A program made the translations under genes and the position numbers. Shown piece after piece: positions 49,158 to 58,307 of a stretch of DNA of 64,000 nt (positions within the stretch are counted from its first letter, which is position 1; each line of letters starts with the position of its first letter). The notes beneath the pieces are model-generated. The model saw only the letters and a program-made list of their open reading frames with translations. It did no database searches and was not told where the DNA came from. Origin of the DNA: an uncultured Spirochaetales bacterium (GTDB lineage Bacteria; Spirochaetota; Spirochaetia; Sphaerochaetales; Sphaerochaetaceae). The DNA lies in assembly GCA_944390025.1 (NCBI GenBank), contig CALXOK010000001.1:1-64000 (forward strand), read 5' to 3'.

Positions 49158-50429
49158 ATGGATGGAAATTTCGTTATCAGAGGTGACATTTTCTTCACAC
49201 CTGAGAAAAACAAGTGTGAGATGCATCCGGACTCATATCTTGTAGTGAAGGACAGCAGAATTGTCTGTGTGGAAAAAAACCTTTCAAAAAAGTATTCATC
49301 GCTTGAGAAACATGACTGCAGCGGGAAGCTGGTAATTCCTGCATTGAGTGACCTTCATGTCCATGCGAGTCAGTTCGCTTTCCGCGGGCTGTGGATGGAT
49401 GAGGAACTGCTTGAATGGCTCAACAGCCATACATTCCCGGAAGAGGAGAAGTTTGCTGACATCTCTTATGCCAGGAAGGCCTACGAAATATTCACCCGCC
49501 AGCTTGTCAGAAGTCCGTCTGCCCATGCCTGCATATTCGCGACAATCCACAAGGATTCCACCCTGCTGCTTTGCCGCATGCTTGAAGAGGCTGGACTGCC
49601 CTGTTATGTGGGCAAGGTGAACATGGACCGCAACAGCACTCCCGGTCTCAGTGAGAAGACTGAGGACTCTATAAGGGAAACAGAAGAATACATAAACGAG
49701 GTCCTTTCTTCCTTCTCCCTTGTCAAGCCTGTTGTCACTCCGCGTTTTATCCCGAGCTGTTCAGATGAGCTTTGCCGTGCACTGGGAGAACTTGCAGTGA
49801 AATATGACCTTCCGGTTCAGAGTCACCTGTCTGAGAACCTCAGTGAGGTGGACTGGGTGAAGGAACTTTGTCCGGACAGTACTTCGTACGCTGCCTCATA
49901 TAAAGAAAGAGGACTCTGGGGAAGGACGAAAACTGTCATGGCTCACTGTGTCCATTCCCTGTCCAGGGAAGAGGAGCTGCTGAAAGATGAGAATCTTTTC
50001 ATCGCCCACTGTCCTGATTCCAATACAAATCTCGTATCAGGAATCATGCCTGCACGTTATTTCCTTGACAATGGCTATAACATCGGACTGGGAAGTGACA
50101 TCGCAGGAGGTGTGTCCATCTCCCTTTTCGACGCAATCACTGATGCCGTGAGGGTCAGCAAGCTCTATCACAGGCATGTGGATGAGCGTTTTGCTCCGCT
50201 CACTTTCAAGGAAGCCTTCTTTATCGCATCCAAGCTTGGCGGATCTTTCTTCTCGAAGACTGGCTCTTTCGAGAGCGGGTATGATGCCGACATTCTTGTC
50301 CTTGATGATTCCTCTCTTGAGACACCTCTGGAAGGACTGACGGTTGCAGAAAGGGTGGAGCGGTACGTTTACCTGAACCCGAAAGGAGCGCCAGAACATA
50401 AGATATGTCAGGGAAAATGGCTGTTTTGA
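49158..50429 (+). CDS. guaD: Guanine deaminase / amidohydrolase
   Basis: This 423-residue protein starts at the ATG preceded by CGGAGGATATGCC. The metal-dependent amidohydrolase fold shows PALSDLHVHASQF (His-x-His), RGLWMDEELLEWLNSHTFPEE (guanine deaminase-like loop), VQSHLSEN, MAHCVH, AHCPDSNTNL and the catalytic Asp in GLGSDIAGG. The family converts guanine to xanthine in purine salvage. Related enzymes deaminate other aromatics, so the substrate is likely but not certain. Confidence 0.85.
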   Translation: MDGNFVIRGDIFFTPEKNKCEMHPDSYLVVKDSRIVCVEKNLSKKYSSLEKHDCSGKLVIPALSDLHVHASQFAFRGLWMDEELLEWLNSHTFPEEEKFADISYARKAYEIFTRQLVRSPSAHACIFATIHKDSTLLLCRMLEEAGLPCYVGKVNMDRNSTPGLSEKTEDSIRETEEYINEVLSSFSLVKPVVTPRFIPSCSDELCRALGELAVKYDLPVQSHLSENLSEVDWVKELCPDSTSYAASYKERGLWGRTKTVMAHCVHSLSREEELLKDENLFIAHCPDSNTNLVSGIMPARYFLDNGYNIGLGSDIAGGVSISLFDAITDAVRVSKLYHRHVDERFAPLTFKEAFFIASKLGGSFFSKTGSFESGYDADILVLDDSSLETPLEGLTVAERVERYVYLNPKGAPEHKICQGKWLF

Positions 50430-50441
50430 TTGCCAGTCGTA

Positions 50442-50471
50442 TTGACCAAAACTTCAATACACTGGCATAAT
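50442..50471 (+). promoter_or_regulatory. Promoter of the small basic protein gene
   Basis: TTGACC (50442-50447) and CATAAT (50466-50471) are separated by 18 bp, 50 bp upstream of the GTG start at 50522. Confidence 0.6.
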
Positions 50472-50521
50472 GACGAGCTGTAATTACAAAATCCAATTGG
50501 AAATATAAGGAGAATACTGCT

Positions 50522-50611
50522 GTGCCTTGTGGTAGAAAAAGAAAGAAGCACAAGATAGCGACTCACAAGAGGAAGAAGAGACTCAGAGCCAATAGACATA
50601 AGAATAAGTAA
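50522..50611 (+). CDS. AURKAIP1/COX24-domain small basic protein
   Basis: This 29-residue, extremely basic protein begins with GTG after an AAGGAGAA site. The sequence PCGRKRKKHKIATHKRKKR matches the short AURKAIP1/COX24-domain proteins conserved in spirochaetes and related to small ribosomal-subunit proteins of organelles. It has its own promoter and a strong terminator, and no other gene in its transcript. It probably binds the ribosome. At this length gene finders would often miss it. Confidence 0.8.
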   Translation: MPCGRKRKKHKIATHKRKKRLRANRHKNK

Positions 50612-50643
50612 GTATTCTTTATTGTCCGTGTATTTGTGCACTG

Positions 50644-50674
50644 CAGGAACCAGCGATGGTTCCTGTATTTTTTT
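50644..50674 (+). terminator. Terminator of the small basic protein gene
   Basis: CAGGAACC (50644-50651) pairs perfectly with GGTTCCTG (50658-50665), followed by TATTTTTTT. Confidence 0.85.
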
Positions 50675-50701
50675 CTTCTGCTGTGTGCTAGACTTCATCT
50701 C

Positions 50702-51268
50702 ATGGACATTTCATCAAAGCCAGTTACAGTTTCCCTTGACAGCTACCTCTGGGGCAGCCGCAGGGAGGATACACAAGTCACGCTCACGCTGAAGCACGAG
50801 AACGGAATACTTGACGCTCTTTTCTGTGTGCGTGAAAAGGAACTCAGAAGGATGGTCTATGAGCCAAACGGGAAGGTGTGGACAGACAGCTGTGTCGAGC
50901 TTTTCATCAAGGCAGAGGATTCCTGTGAATACTCTAATTTCGAGTTCAGCGCATCAGGTGCTTTTCTTGCCTGTCACGGAGAAGGCCGCAAGGACCGCAT
51001 CCGCTACAGCGAAGAGGAGAGAAAGAACATTGAGTGTTCTGTCAGGATTCTTGAGAACAATAACAGGCAGAGCCGCTACGAGGTCCATGTCAGGGTGAAT
51101 CTTATCGCTCTTGGCCTGGTGTCTGAGAAGTGCATGTCATTCTATATGAATGCATATAAATGCGGTGACGGACTGAAGGAGCCTCATTTCATCGCTCTTT
51201 TCAATATCGACACACCACAGCCTGATTTCCACAGAAGCGAATTCTTCAGAAAAGTCACTCTTGTCTGA
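50702..51268 (+). CDS. CBM9-like domain protein
   Basis: This protein is 188 residues from the ATG at 50702; no clear ribosome binding site is seen and the upstream frame is inside the terminator. The whole protein resembles the carbohydrate-binding module family 9 sandwich: SLDSYLWG, ALFCVREKELRRM, VWTDSCVELFIKAED, YSNFEFSASGAFLA and PHFIALFNIDTPQPDFH. No signal peptide is present. It may be a sugar-binding accessory domain acting in the cytoplasm. It converges on the TcdA-like gene with a 14-nt overlap. Confidence 0.7.
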   Translation: MDISSKPVTVSLDSYLWGSRREDTQVTLTLKHENGILDALFCVREKELRRMVYEPNGKVWTDSCVELFIKAEDSCEYSNFEFSASGAFLACHGEGRKDRIRYSEEERKNIECSVRILENNNRQSRYEVHVRVNLIALGLVSEKCMSFYMNAYKCGDGLKEPHFIALFNIDTPQPDFHRSEFFRKVTLV

Positions 51269-51947
51269 TGATGTGGAAGATTACCTCATTGGCAATGTAC
51301 TGTCCGAAGACGGTTGTCACTGCAGGCAGGCTGCCAAGAGTCTTCCGCCCTGCATCTTCGCTTGCTTTCTCGCTTGAAAAGACTACTGTGACATCATCTC
51401 TGCCCTCTGTTTTCCGGAGCCTGTTTCTGAGTGCTCTTGCAAGAGGACAGGTATGTGTCTTCGACAGCTCTGTCACTGTTATTTTTGAAAGGTCTTTGTG
51501 CCGTGCCGCACCCATTGAGGATATTATCCAGATATTCCTCTCCTGACAGGCTTTTATCAGGGCAGCCTTGGCCGTAATGTTGTCAATGCAGTCGATGACG
51601 ATATCGACATCTGTGATGACAGATGAGGCATTCTCCTCATCAATGAAGATGTTGAGTTTCTCAATCGTGCATTCAGGAAAGATGTCATGAACCCTTTCTT
51701 CTGCCACATCAGTCTTTAAGCGTCCGACAGTGGAGTGAAGTGCGAGAATCTGCCGGTTTATGTTTGACTCCTCGAAACGGTCGAAATCTGCAATGCGGAT
51801 GAATCCGATACCGCAGCGGGCAAGCGTCTCCAGGACGCTTCCTCCGACAGCACCTGCGCCTGCAAGCAGGATACGGGCTTTGTGAAGTTTTTCCACATTT
51901 TCTTTTCCAAGAAGTATTTCAAGTCGTGAGAACTGCTCTGCGCTCAT
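51255..51947 (-). CDS. ThiF/TcdA-family E1-like enzyme
   Basis: This protein is 230 residues from the ATG at 51947. It has a Rossmann ATP-binding loop ILLAGAGAVGGSVLETLARCGIG, DFDRFEESNINRQILA with the conserved Asn-Arg, and VIDCIDNITAKAALI, the hallmarks of ThiF/MoeB/TcdA adenylating enzymes. Lack of the C-terminal rhodanese and the length suit TcdA (ct6A37 tRNA cyclisation), but other ThiF roles are possible. It overlaps the TatD-like gene by 29 nt. Confidence 0.8.
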   Translation of the reverse strand: MSAEQFSRLEILLGKENVEKLHKARILLAGAGAVGGSVLETLARCGIGFIRIADFDRFEESNINRQILALHSTVGRLKTDVAEERVHDIFPECTIEKLNIFIDEENASSVITDVDIVIDCIDNITAKAALIKACQERNIWIISSMGAARHKDLSKITVTELSKTHTCPLARALRNRLRKTEGRDDVTVVFSSEKASEDAGRKTLGSLPAVTTVFGQYIANEVIFHIIRQE

Positions 51948-52539
51948 CAATCATCTCCTCAAGCTGTTCTGTTTCAATATCACATCTGTGTGCAGCATCC
52001 CTGTAAAGAAGGGCAAGTGTATTCAGGCTTTGTTCACTTATCTTCATGTCAGTCTCAAGCAGGAAAGGCAGCTTCAGCAGTTCAGCTGAATCCCTTGTCT
52101 TCAGCGACAGAGGAGAAAGGGAGATTAAACCTCCGAGTCTGATGTACTCGCGGGCAAGCTGGGCTGACTGAGTGAAAGAGTGGACTATGAAGCTGACTTG
52201 CGGGCGCACCTGACGCAGAATCCTCAGCATCTCGTCATGTCTGTGCACGACATGAAGCGTGAAAGGTCTTTTCAGCTGTGACGAAAGGACAATCAAATCC
52301 TTTACAAGACCGGAATCCGTCTGCCAGCGCGAATCAAGTCCGAACTCGCCTGAAAAGGCATCCGGGTCGTCCTTCAATGTTTTTTCCATTCTTTCAACAT
52401 CTTCTTTTGCAGGGTGCAATAAGCCGAAAGAATGATACCTGTAGTGTCTGACATCATCCCATTCTTCAGGACTGGCAGTGCATACAATTGATAAGTCTGA
52501 ATCAAGACCGGGGTGGCAGTGCGCATCGAACATAGGCAT
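51919..52539 (-). CDS. TatD-like metal-dependent hydrolase
   Basis: This 206-residue protein has MFDAHCHPG (first metal site), SGEFGLDSRW (in place of the usual GE-GLD), TLHVVHRHDEML, VHSFTQSAQLA and LLETDMKISEQ, an order typical of TatD DNases. It is shorter than standard TatD (about 260), so it is a compact member. It is coupled to the TcdA-like gene. Confidence 0.75.
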   Translation of the reverse strand: MPMFDAHCHPGLDSDLSIVCTASPEEWDDVRHYRYHSFGLLHPAKEDVERMEKTLKDDPDAFSGEFGLDSRWQTDSGLVKDLIVLSSQLKRPFTLHVVHRHDEMLRILRQVRPQVSFIVHSFTQSAQLAREYIRLGGLISLSPLSLKTRDSAELLKLPFLLETDMKISEQSLNTLALLYRDAAHRCDIETEQLEEMIDERRAVLTT

Positions 52540-52604
52540 TTCAGATTATATTTCACAGTCATATGTGATGCAATTCATCAGCTTAACAGCTATAATCTCA
52601 TTCA

Positions 52605-54575
52605 ATGGTGAATGAAACTGTAAATATCGTCTGTGATTTCATTTCTCTTCTCATTCTTGCCTGCATGCTGCTTTATATGTCAGGAGAGAAGGACCTTTAC
52701 AGGAATTATCCGACAAAAAGGTTTCTGAATCTGTTATTCCTGTGCGCATTCTATTCCGTTTTCTCAATATTATCCAATCTCATCATCGTATCCGGTGTCT
52801 TTTCTTCCGGTTTCATTCCTGCTGCCGTTTTCAATGCGGACTGTGTGCTCAGCCAGTTTGTGGCTCAGTATCTTGCTATTTACATCATAAAGGATGCAAG
52901 AAGCTTCTCAACCGAGTTTCACAGGACACGGGGTTCCATTATCGTATCCGTATTTCTTTTCCTGATGGGATGTGTGCTTCTTTTTGTCAATGCGGTTCAT
53001 CCTTTTATTTTCATCGTAACGGATGAAGGAGTGATGCTGCTGCAGAATGCCTTCCTCATCTATATACCGCTTGCTATCGGCGCGGCTTATGTGAGCATGA
53101 TTCTTGTCAGGGAACAGAAGTACCTTCTGCCGCCGGTGAAGAAGATGAAGAACTATCTTCCTGTGTTCGTTTTCTCCGTCCTGGTTTTTCAGATTGCCTT
53201 GCCTGCGGTAAACTTCCTGCCTGTGATTTTCATGGTGCTTGTCTTCTTCGTATTCATGACGCACACCTCATCAGCCTTCCTCGTTGATCCTGCGACGGGG
53301 CTGGGAAACATCAGGCTGTTTTCTTCTTCTGCCGAGTATTATTTCAGAAAGGGGACAGAGTTTTCCGTCGTTGCGCTTACGATTCCTGAATATGAGATGA
53401 TGAAGGCGAATCTTTCCTACGAGACAATGGAGAAGCTGTGCCGCATGACTGCTGAGCGTCTTGTCGAGGTGCCGGGGGTATGGCAGGTCTTCCGCATCAG
53501 TGATTACACCTTTGTCATGCTTGCTCCTCCGCCCTCAGACAGCAGCTGCCATGAAGTATGCCGTCAGATCTGCAGGAACATGAATGAAGGCCTGTCCACA
53601 GGATCTGTGACTTATTCGGTGGCTTCACGGATTTTCCTTATTCCCTGTCCTGTCATTGCAAAGTCGACAACAGAGGTTTTCAGCATTCTCAGAATGCTTG
53701 AAGCCAGCAGAAAGAGTTTCATTTCAAACAGCTATCCTGTGCGGCTTGAGAACATTTCATTCTCTGTGTTCGATTTCAGGATGAAGGAAACGTTCACCAG
53801 AAAAGATAAAATCCGCAAAATAATGAAGGAAGCCTGTCTCTCAGATGGCTTTGAAGCCTGGTTCCAGCCTGTATACGACAAGACAGGGAAAAAGATGCGG
53901 GCCTGCGAATGCCTTGTGAGGCTGTATGACAGGAAAAACGAGACATACGTGAGTCCGGATGAGTTCATCTCCATTGCAGAGGATGAAGGCTATATTGATG
54001 ACATCACGCTGTTCACGCTCTCAAAAAGCTGTGAACTTGTCCGCTACTGCATTGACAATGGTGTCGAGCCACCTGTCGTATCGGTGAATCTGGCGTATAT
54101 CCAGTTCTTCAGTCAGGAAATGCTTAATAAGATATCGGATACGATTCATGAATACGGCATACCGGAAAGCAGCATCAAGATTGAGATTACTGAGACAAGT
54201 ATCATAGATAACTATGCCGCACTTGAGTCAGTGATGAAGTCATTCGAGAAGAAAGGAATCAGTTTCTGGCTTGATGATTTCGGCTCGGGCTATTCATCTA
54301 TCTCGAGGTATATCAACCTTCCGTTTGAAGGCGTCAAGCTTGATGTCTACCTTCTTACATCAGCAATTAAAAGCCATAAGGCTGATATCTTCCTGCGCAG
54401 TGTCATCTCAAGTTTCAGGAAGCTGGATGTGACAGTCATCTTTGAAGGCGTTGAGACAAAGGAAGAGTACGAATATGTCTCTTCGTTAGACGAGGATGTT
54501 CTGATTCAGGGTTACTGGTTCTCACGTCCGGTCTGTTTGAAAGATATCAAAAAGCTTCTGTCCCGCGACAGCTGA
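52605..54575 (+). CDS. Membrane-bound EAL c-di-GMP phosphodiesterase
   Basis: This 656-residue protein has about six to seven transmembrane helices (residues 8-225). A degenerate GGDEF domain follows (about 228-390; DPATGLGNIRLF kept, but no GGDEF motif). The EAL domain (about 405-650) has ECL in place of EAL with the Glu kept, NLAYIQF, IEITET, DDFGSGYSS, KLD, FEGVET and IQGYWFSRP. All the catalytic metal-binding residues seem present, so hydrolysis of c-di-GMP is likely. It is divergent from the TatD-like gene. Confidence 0.88.
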   Translation: MVNETVNIVCDFISLLILACMLLYMSGEKDLYRNYPTKRFLNLLFLCAFYSVFSILSNLIIVSGVFSSGFIPAAVFNADCVLSQFVAQYLAIYIIKDARSFSTEFHRTRGSIIVSVFLFLMGCVLLFVNAVHPFIFIVTDEGVMLLQNAFLIYIPLAIGAAYVSMILVREQKYLLPPVKKMKNYLPVFVFSVLVFQIALPAVNFLPVIFMVLVFFVFMTHTSSAFLVDPATGLGNIRLFSSSAEYYFRKGTEFSVVALTIPEYEMMKANLSYETMEKLCRMTAERLVEVPGVWQVFRISDYTFVMLAPPPSDSSCHEVCRQICRNMNEGLSTGSVTYSVASRIFLIPCPVIAKSTTEVFSILRMLEASRKSFISNSYPVRLENISFSVFDFRMKETFTRKDKIRKIMKEACLSDGFEAWFQPVYDKTGKKMRACECLVRLYDRKNETYVSPDEFISIAEDEGYIDDITLFTLSKSCELVRYCIDNGVEPPVVSVNLAYIQFFSQEMLNKISDTIHEYGIPESSIKIEITETSIIDNYAALESVMKSFEKKGISFWLDDFGSGYSSISRYINLPFEGVKLDVYLLTSAIKSHKADIFLRSVISSFRKLDVTVIFEGVETKEEYEYVSSLDEDVLIQGYWFSRPVCLKDIKKLLSRDS

Positions 54576-54637
54576 AAGCCGTTCCTTTTCTTTCCTGATT
54601 TCTGCTAGAATTGCCATGTTTTCAGGAGTGATTTTAA

Positions 54638-56065
54638 ATGCGTAAGACAAAAATAATCTGTACTATGGGACCGTCATGCGACAGTGACGAGATGGTAAGG
54701 GACCTTATCCTCAGCGGAATGGATGCCGCACGTTTCAATTTCTCTCATGGCTCACATGAGGAACACAGGACCCGTATTGACCGGGTCAAGAGAGTCGCCT
54801 CGTCACTAGGCCGTCATATCCCGCTCATTCTTGATACCCGTGGACCTGAGATAAGGGTATGCTGCTTTGAAGGCGGTTCTGCTGTTCTTGAAGAAGGACA
54901 GACTTTCACTCTTTACAGCGATTGCGACAGAAAGGGCGATGCAAACGGTGTCGCAATCACATATCCGTATCTTGCAGAGGATGTGGAGAAGGGTAACCGC
55001 ATTCTGATTGATGACGGCCTTGTCAGCATGACTGTTTCAAAAGTGGACGGTACGGACATTGTCTGCACTGTCGAAAACCCTGGAAAGATTTCCGACCATA
55101 AATCTATCAATATCCCCGGTGTCGATGTCGACCAGAGCTATATTTCTGATCATGACAGGCAGGATATACTTTTCGGAATTGAGAATGATGTTGATTTCAT
55201 AGCTGCGAGCTTCATGAGAAACGCAGAGGATGCGAAGAAACTGAGAAAGCTTCTGAATGTAAACGGAGGAAGCAGAATTCAGATCATCGCGAAGATTGAG
55301 AATGGAGCAGGGGTAGCAAATCTCGACAGCATCATCAAGATTGTTGACGGCGTCATGGTTGCACGCGGTGACATGGGCGTTGAGATTCCATTCCAGGAGC
55401 TTCCCTCAATCCAGAAGGAAATAATCCGCAAGTGCTACACGAAGGGCAAGATTGTTGTCACTGCTACGCAGATGCTTGAGTCAATGTGCGAGCATCCCAG
55501 ACCGACCAGGGCAGAAGTCTCTGATGTCGCGAATGCGGTATATGACGGAACGACCTGTCTCATGCTCTCCGGTGAGACAGCTGCAGGAAAGTATCCTCTT
55601 CAGGCCGTCAGGACAATGGCTGAGATTGCCGGAAGCACTGAAGAGAAGATTGACTATTCAGGCCGTTTCTTCAGAAACAAGCTCAAGCTGAATGATGACA
55701 TCATGAACACAATAGCATCTGCAGCAGTGGACGCATCCTTTTTCCTCAGTCTCAAGGCGATTGTCTGCATGACGGTCTCTGGACGCACGGCTCTTGTGAC
55801 GAGCTATTACCGCCCCGGCTGTCCAATAATCGCATGCGTGACGGATGAGAAGGCAGCCCGTCAGCTGAACATCGCTTATGGCATACATCCTGTCATGGCC
55901 AGCCTCATTGAGGATATGGACTTCATGAAGGCGCTTGCAATCAAGCTCGCACTGTCAACCGGAATCGTTAAGAAAGGGGATCTTGTAGCCCTTATCACCG
56001 GTTCGACGACAGGAGGCGCCTATTCTTCAGACTGCATGCAGATAACCACGCTTCAGGAAGAGTGA
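54638..56065 (+). CDS. pyk: Pyruvate kinase
   Basis: This 475-residue protein carries TKIICTMGPSCDS, AARFNFSHGSHEEH, the catalytic region IIAKIENGAG, MVARGDMGVEIPFQELPSIQKEII, TATQMLESM and PTRAEVSDVANAVYDG. The C-terminal domain is present, and the length is normal for tetrameric enzymes. It makes ATP and pyruvate from phosphoenolpyruvate in glycolysis. It starts with ATG after TCAGGAG. Confidence 0.97.
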   Translation: MRKTKIICTMGPSCDSDEMVRDLILSGMDAARFNFSHGSHEEHRTRIDRVKRVASSLGRHIPLILDTRGPEIRVCCFEGGSAVLEEGQTFTLYSDCDRKGDANGVAITYPYLAEDVEKGNRILIDDGLVSMTVSKVDGTDIVCTVENPGKISDHKSINIPGVDVDQSYISDHDRQDILFGIENDVDFIAASFMRNAEDAKKLRKLLNVNGGSRIQIIAKIENGAGVANLDSIIKIVDGVMVARGDMGVEIPFQELPSIQKEIIRKCYTKGKIVVTATQMLESMCEHPRPTRAEVSDVANAVYDGTTCLMLSGETAAGKYPLQAVRTMAEIAGSTEEKIDYSGRFFRNKLKLNDDIMNTIASAAVDASFFLSLKAIVCMTVSGRTALVTSYYRPGCPIIACVTDEKAARQLNIAYGIHPVMASLIEDMDFMKALAIKLALSTGIVKKGDLVALITGSTTGGAYSSDCMQITTLQEE

Positions 56066-56070
56066 GCCGA

Positions 56071-56157
56071 TTGACATAAACTTTTGTTTTATTGTAATTT
56101 GATGAAGCCTCTTTATCCGCTCGCAGGGCGGATCATATCAGACCACAAGGAGGAACC
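56071..56157 (+). promoter_or_regulatory. Promoter and leader of the rpsF operon
   Basis: TTGACA (56071-56076) and TGTAAT (56093-56098) form a promoter with a 16-bp spacer. The leader contains ATCCGC paired with GCGGAT (about 56115-56133) around TCGCAGG, just before the AAGGAGG site of rpsF. Leaders of rpsF operons often carry an S6:S18-binding RNA motif; whether this hairpin is that motif is uncertain. Confidence 0.5.
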
Positions 56158-56439
56158 ATGAGAAATTATGAGTTCACAGTCATCTTCGATGCTAATGAAG
56201 AGAAGATGAAAGAAGGATTGGCATTTGTTACAGACGAGCTGGCTAAGGCCGGTTGCGAGATTGCAAAGCAGGATGATCTCGGTGTCAAGACACTTGCCTA
56301 CCAGATCAACAAGCAGGACAAGGGACATTATGTCTATTTCGAGCTGAGCGCAGATCCTTCAAAGATTGCCTCTCTCAGCCATGTTTTCCAGCTGAATACA
56401 CTCGTGCTGAAGTTCCTGTTCGTCAATCCAGAGAAATAA
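56158..56439 (+). CDS. rpsF: 30S ribosomal protein S6
   Basis: This 93-residue protein has NYEFTVIFDANEEKMKEGLAFVTDEL, KTLAYQINKQDKGHYVYFEL and NTLVLKFLFV, the normal S6 pattern. It binds 16S rRNA with S18, which is encoded two genes downstream. It is the first gene of a rpsF-ssb-rpsR operon with a strong AAGGAGGAA site. Confidence 0.95.
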   Translation: MRNYEFTVIFDANEEKMKEGLAFVTDELAKAGCEIAKQDDLGVKTLAYQINKQDKGHYVYFELSADPSKIASLSHVFQLNTLVLKFLFVNPEK

Positions 56440-56467
56440 TCAAAAATAGTTCTGGAGGGTTTTCAAG

Positions 56468-57037
56468 TTGGCGGATTTAAACAATGTTTGTCTGACAGGT
56501 CGTCTGACACGCCAGGCTGAGATACGCTATTCCCAGGCAGGTGGCGGGGCGGTGGTGCGCTTCTCCATAGCTGTCAACAGAAGAAAGAGGTCTGCTGATG
56601 GAGCATCCTGGGAGGAGGAAGCGAATTTCCTTGACTGTGTCTATTTCGGACGTTCCGCTGAGGCTGTCAACCAGTATCTGGAGAAGGGAAGACAGGTTTC
56701 CATCTCCGGCGAGCTCCGTCAGAACAGATGGGAGCAGGACGGACAGACCAGAAGCAGGGTTGAAATAGTTGTCAGCCAGCTGAATTTCCTCGGTTCACGG
56801 GGAGATGGTGCTTCAGGCGATTCGACCGGTGCATATCAGGACGCAGGTCCGTATGCAAATAACAGCGGCCAGCAGGCAAGAGGCCCGCAGGCAGGCGGCG
56901 CTGGTTACAGCAGTCCGTCTTCTAATCAGAACCGTTTTTCCGGCTCATTCTCAAGACCACAGCAGAATGAGACAGTTTCCAGCGATTATTCAGTCGGCGG
57001 TCCGGAAAGTTACGGCGATGATGACGTACCATTTTAA
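56468..57037 (+). CDS. ssb: Single-stranded DNA-binding protein
   Basis: This 189-residue protein starts with TTG at 56468 after a TGGAGGG site. The OB fold covers residues 1-110 (NNVCLTGRLTRQAEIRYSQ, FSIAVNR, FLDCVYFGRSAEAVNQYLEKG, VSISGELRQNRWEQDG). A Gly/Gln-rich linker follows, ending in the acidic DDDVPF tip that recruits replication partners. A TTG start may limit expression relative to the flanking ribosomal genes. Confidence 0.95.
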   Translation: MADLNNVCLTGRLTRQAEIRYSQAGGGAVVRFSIAVNRRKRSADGASWEEEANFLDCVYFGRSAEAVNQYLEKGRQVSISGELRQNRWEQDGQTRSRVEIVVSQLNFLGSRGDGASGDSTGAYQDAGPYANNSGQQARGPQAGGAGYSSPSSNQNRFSGSFSRPQQNETVSSDYSVGGPESYGDDDVPF

Positions 57038-57054
57038 TTTTAGGAGATTAGAAA

Positions 57055-57336
57055 ATGCGTGATGATAACGAAGCTTTTGTCAAGGATGCGGATCCAAGTG
57101 GAAAGAAGATGGGGCTGAGAAAGCCCGGCTTCAAGAAGAAGGTCTGCAAGTTCTGTCAGCCGGGTGCTCCGAAGGCGGATTACAAGAACCCGGACATGCT
57201 GCGCAGATACATTACAGAGAGAGGCAAGATTCTTCCTGCAAGAATCACAGGAACATGTGCAAAGCATCAGAGAGCCCTGAATGCTGAAATCAAGAAGGCA
57301 CGTGTGCTTGCTTATCTTCCGTTCGAGAAGAAATGA
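57055..57336 (+). CDS. rpsR: 30S ribosomal protein S18
   Basis: This 93-residue protein has a KVCKFCQPG zinc-like motif, [46 protein letters not shown], the typical S18 core. The N-terminal extension of about 30 residues (basic) is longer than in E. coli. It overlaps the next gene by 4 nt. Confidence 0.96.
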   Translation: MRDDNEAFVKDADPSGKKMGLRKPGFKKKVCKFCQPGAPKADYKNPDMLRRYITERGKILPARITGTCAKHQRALNAEIKKARVLAYLPFEKK

Positions 57337-58307
57337 GTCAAGAAACTGGAAGCAGAAGTCTTGTGAAGATTGTTCTGGCTGTCGTGCTGAGCTTCCTGCT
57401 CTATCTGACAGGTATCGGTACTTTCTTCTATATTCTTCCGCTTCTGATGCTTGATAGGCGCTACCCGAAGAGAACCACGGACACCGCCTGCGTTGCAGCT
57501 CTGGTGCTGGTCCTGGGGAGGAATATCTGGCTGATGAGGGATGTTCTGGACCAGGTCCTAACGTGGGCCTTCATAGGGGTATCGATGTTCATGCCGCTTT
57601 CACTCATGCTTGGCGCCATGGTATGGGTGAGCAGGGATAATGCTGAAAGCCTGTTTGAGCGTGTGCTTCTAGCTTTCTGTCCCTCCGTAATACTGTTTGT
57701 GGCCTTTGAGCTTTTTCTGGCTTTCAGTCCGCAGACAGCAGCAGCCCTTGTTGAGGCTTATTCATATGCAGCTGCCGACATCATGACAGCATTCATTCCT
57801 GTTGATGTCAGCGCTCTTGGAGGTTTCATTCAGGTACTGCTGTTCGCAATAGTCACACTTGTGCTGCCAATTGTGTTTGTGAACTTCATTGCAGTCACAT
57901 TCATCTATGAGGCATGCACGCATCCCGGCAGTGAGGAGTTCGAGAATAGTGTGAGGTCATTCAGGGTTCCAGAGTGGTTCCTGTATCTCTTCCTCTCTCT
58001 CTGGGCGCTTGTGCTGGTTTTCAGCTTTGTGTCCGTTCCGCTTCCGGTTGTGGCTCTTGTACTCACTCTTGCGCTTGCCGCATCACTGATGTATGGCCTT
58101 CAGGGCTTTGCAATACTGTGTCATGGCATTCACTCAAGAGGCGGAAGGATTACAAGCTTCAAGCTGGCCTGCTGGCTTTTCATGCTGATTCTCGTGTTGC
58201 AGGTCGTGAACATCATTCTGATTCTCCTCCTGTGTCTTTTAGGCGTGCTGGAGAATTGGGTAAGACTAAGAAAACCAGGAGAGTTTTCAAATGAAGATCA
58301 TTCTTAA
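57333..58307 (+). CDS. YybS/DUF2232-like membrane protein
   Basis: This 324-residue protein has eight or nine hydrophobic helices. Its place between rpsR and rplI with overlap on both sides (4 and 17 nt) is where DUF2232 (YybS-like) proteins are found in many bacteria. The hydrophobic pattern with [16 protein letters not shown] after the first helix fits. The function is unknown. Confidence 0.7.
   Translation: MSQETGSRSLVKIVLAVVLSFLLYLTGIGTFFYILPLLMLDRRYPKRTTDTACVAALVLVLGRNIWLMRDVLDQVLTWAFIGVSMFMPLSLMLGAMVWVSRDNAESLFERVLLAFCPSVILFVAFELFLAFSPQTAAALVEAYSYAAADIMTAFIPVDVSALGGFIQVLLFAIVTLVLPIVFVNFIAVTFIYEACTHPGSEEFENSVRSFRVPEWFLYLFLSLWALVLVFSFVSVPLPVVALVLTLALAASLMYGLQGFAILCHGIHSRGGRITSFKLACWLFMLILVLQVVNIILILLLCLLGVLENWVRLRKPGEFSNEDHS

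Noticed and set aside
49067..49213. N-terminal extension of MurD
   Set aside because: The longer frame covers the divergent guanine deaminase start, lacks a ribosome site and is not like Mur ligases; the ATG at 49066 has a GAGGGGAA site.
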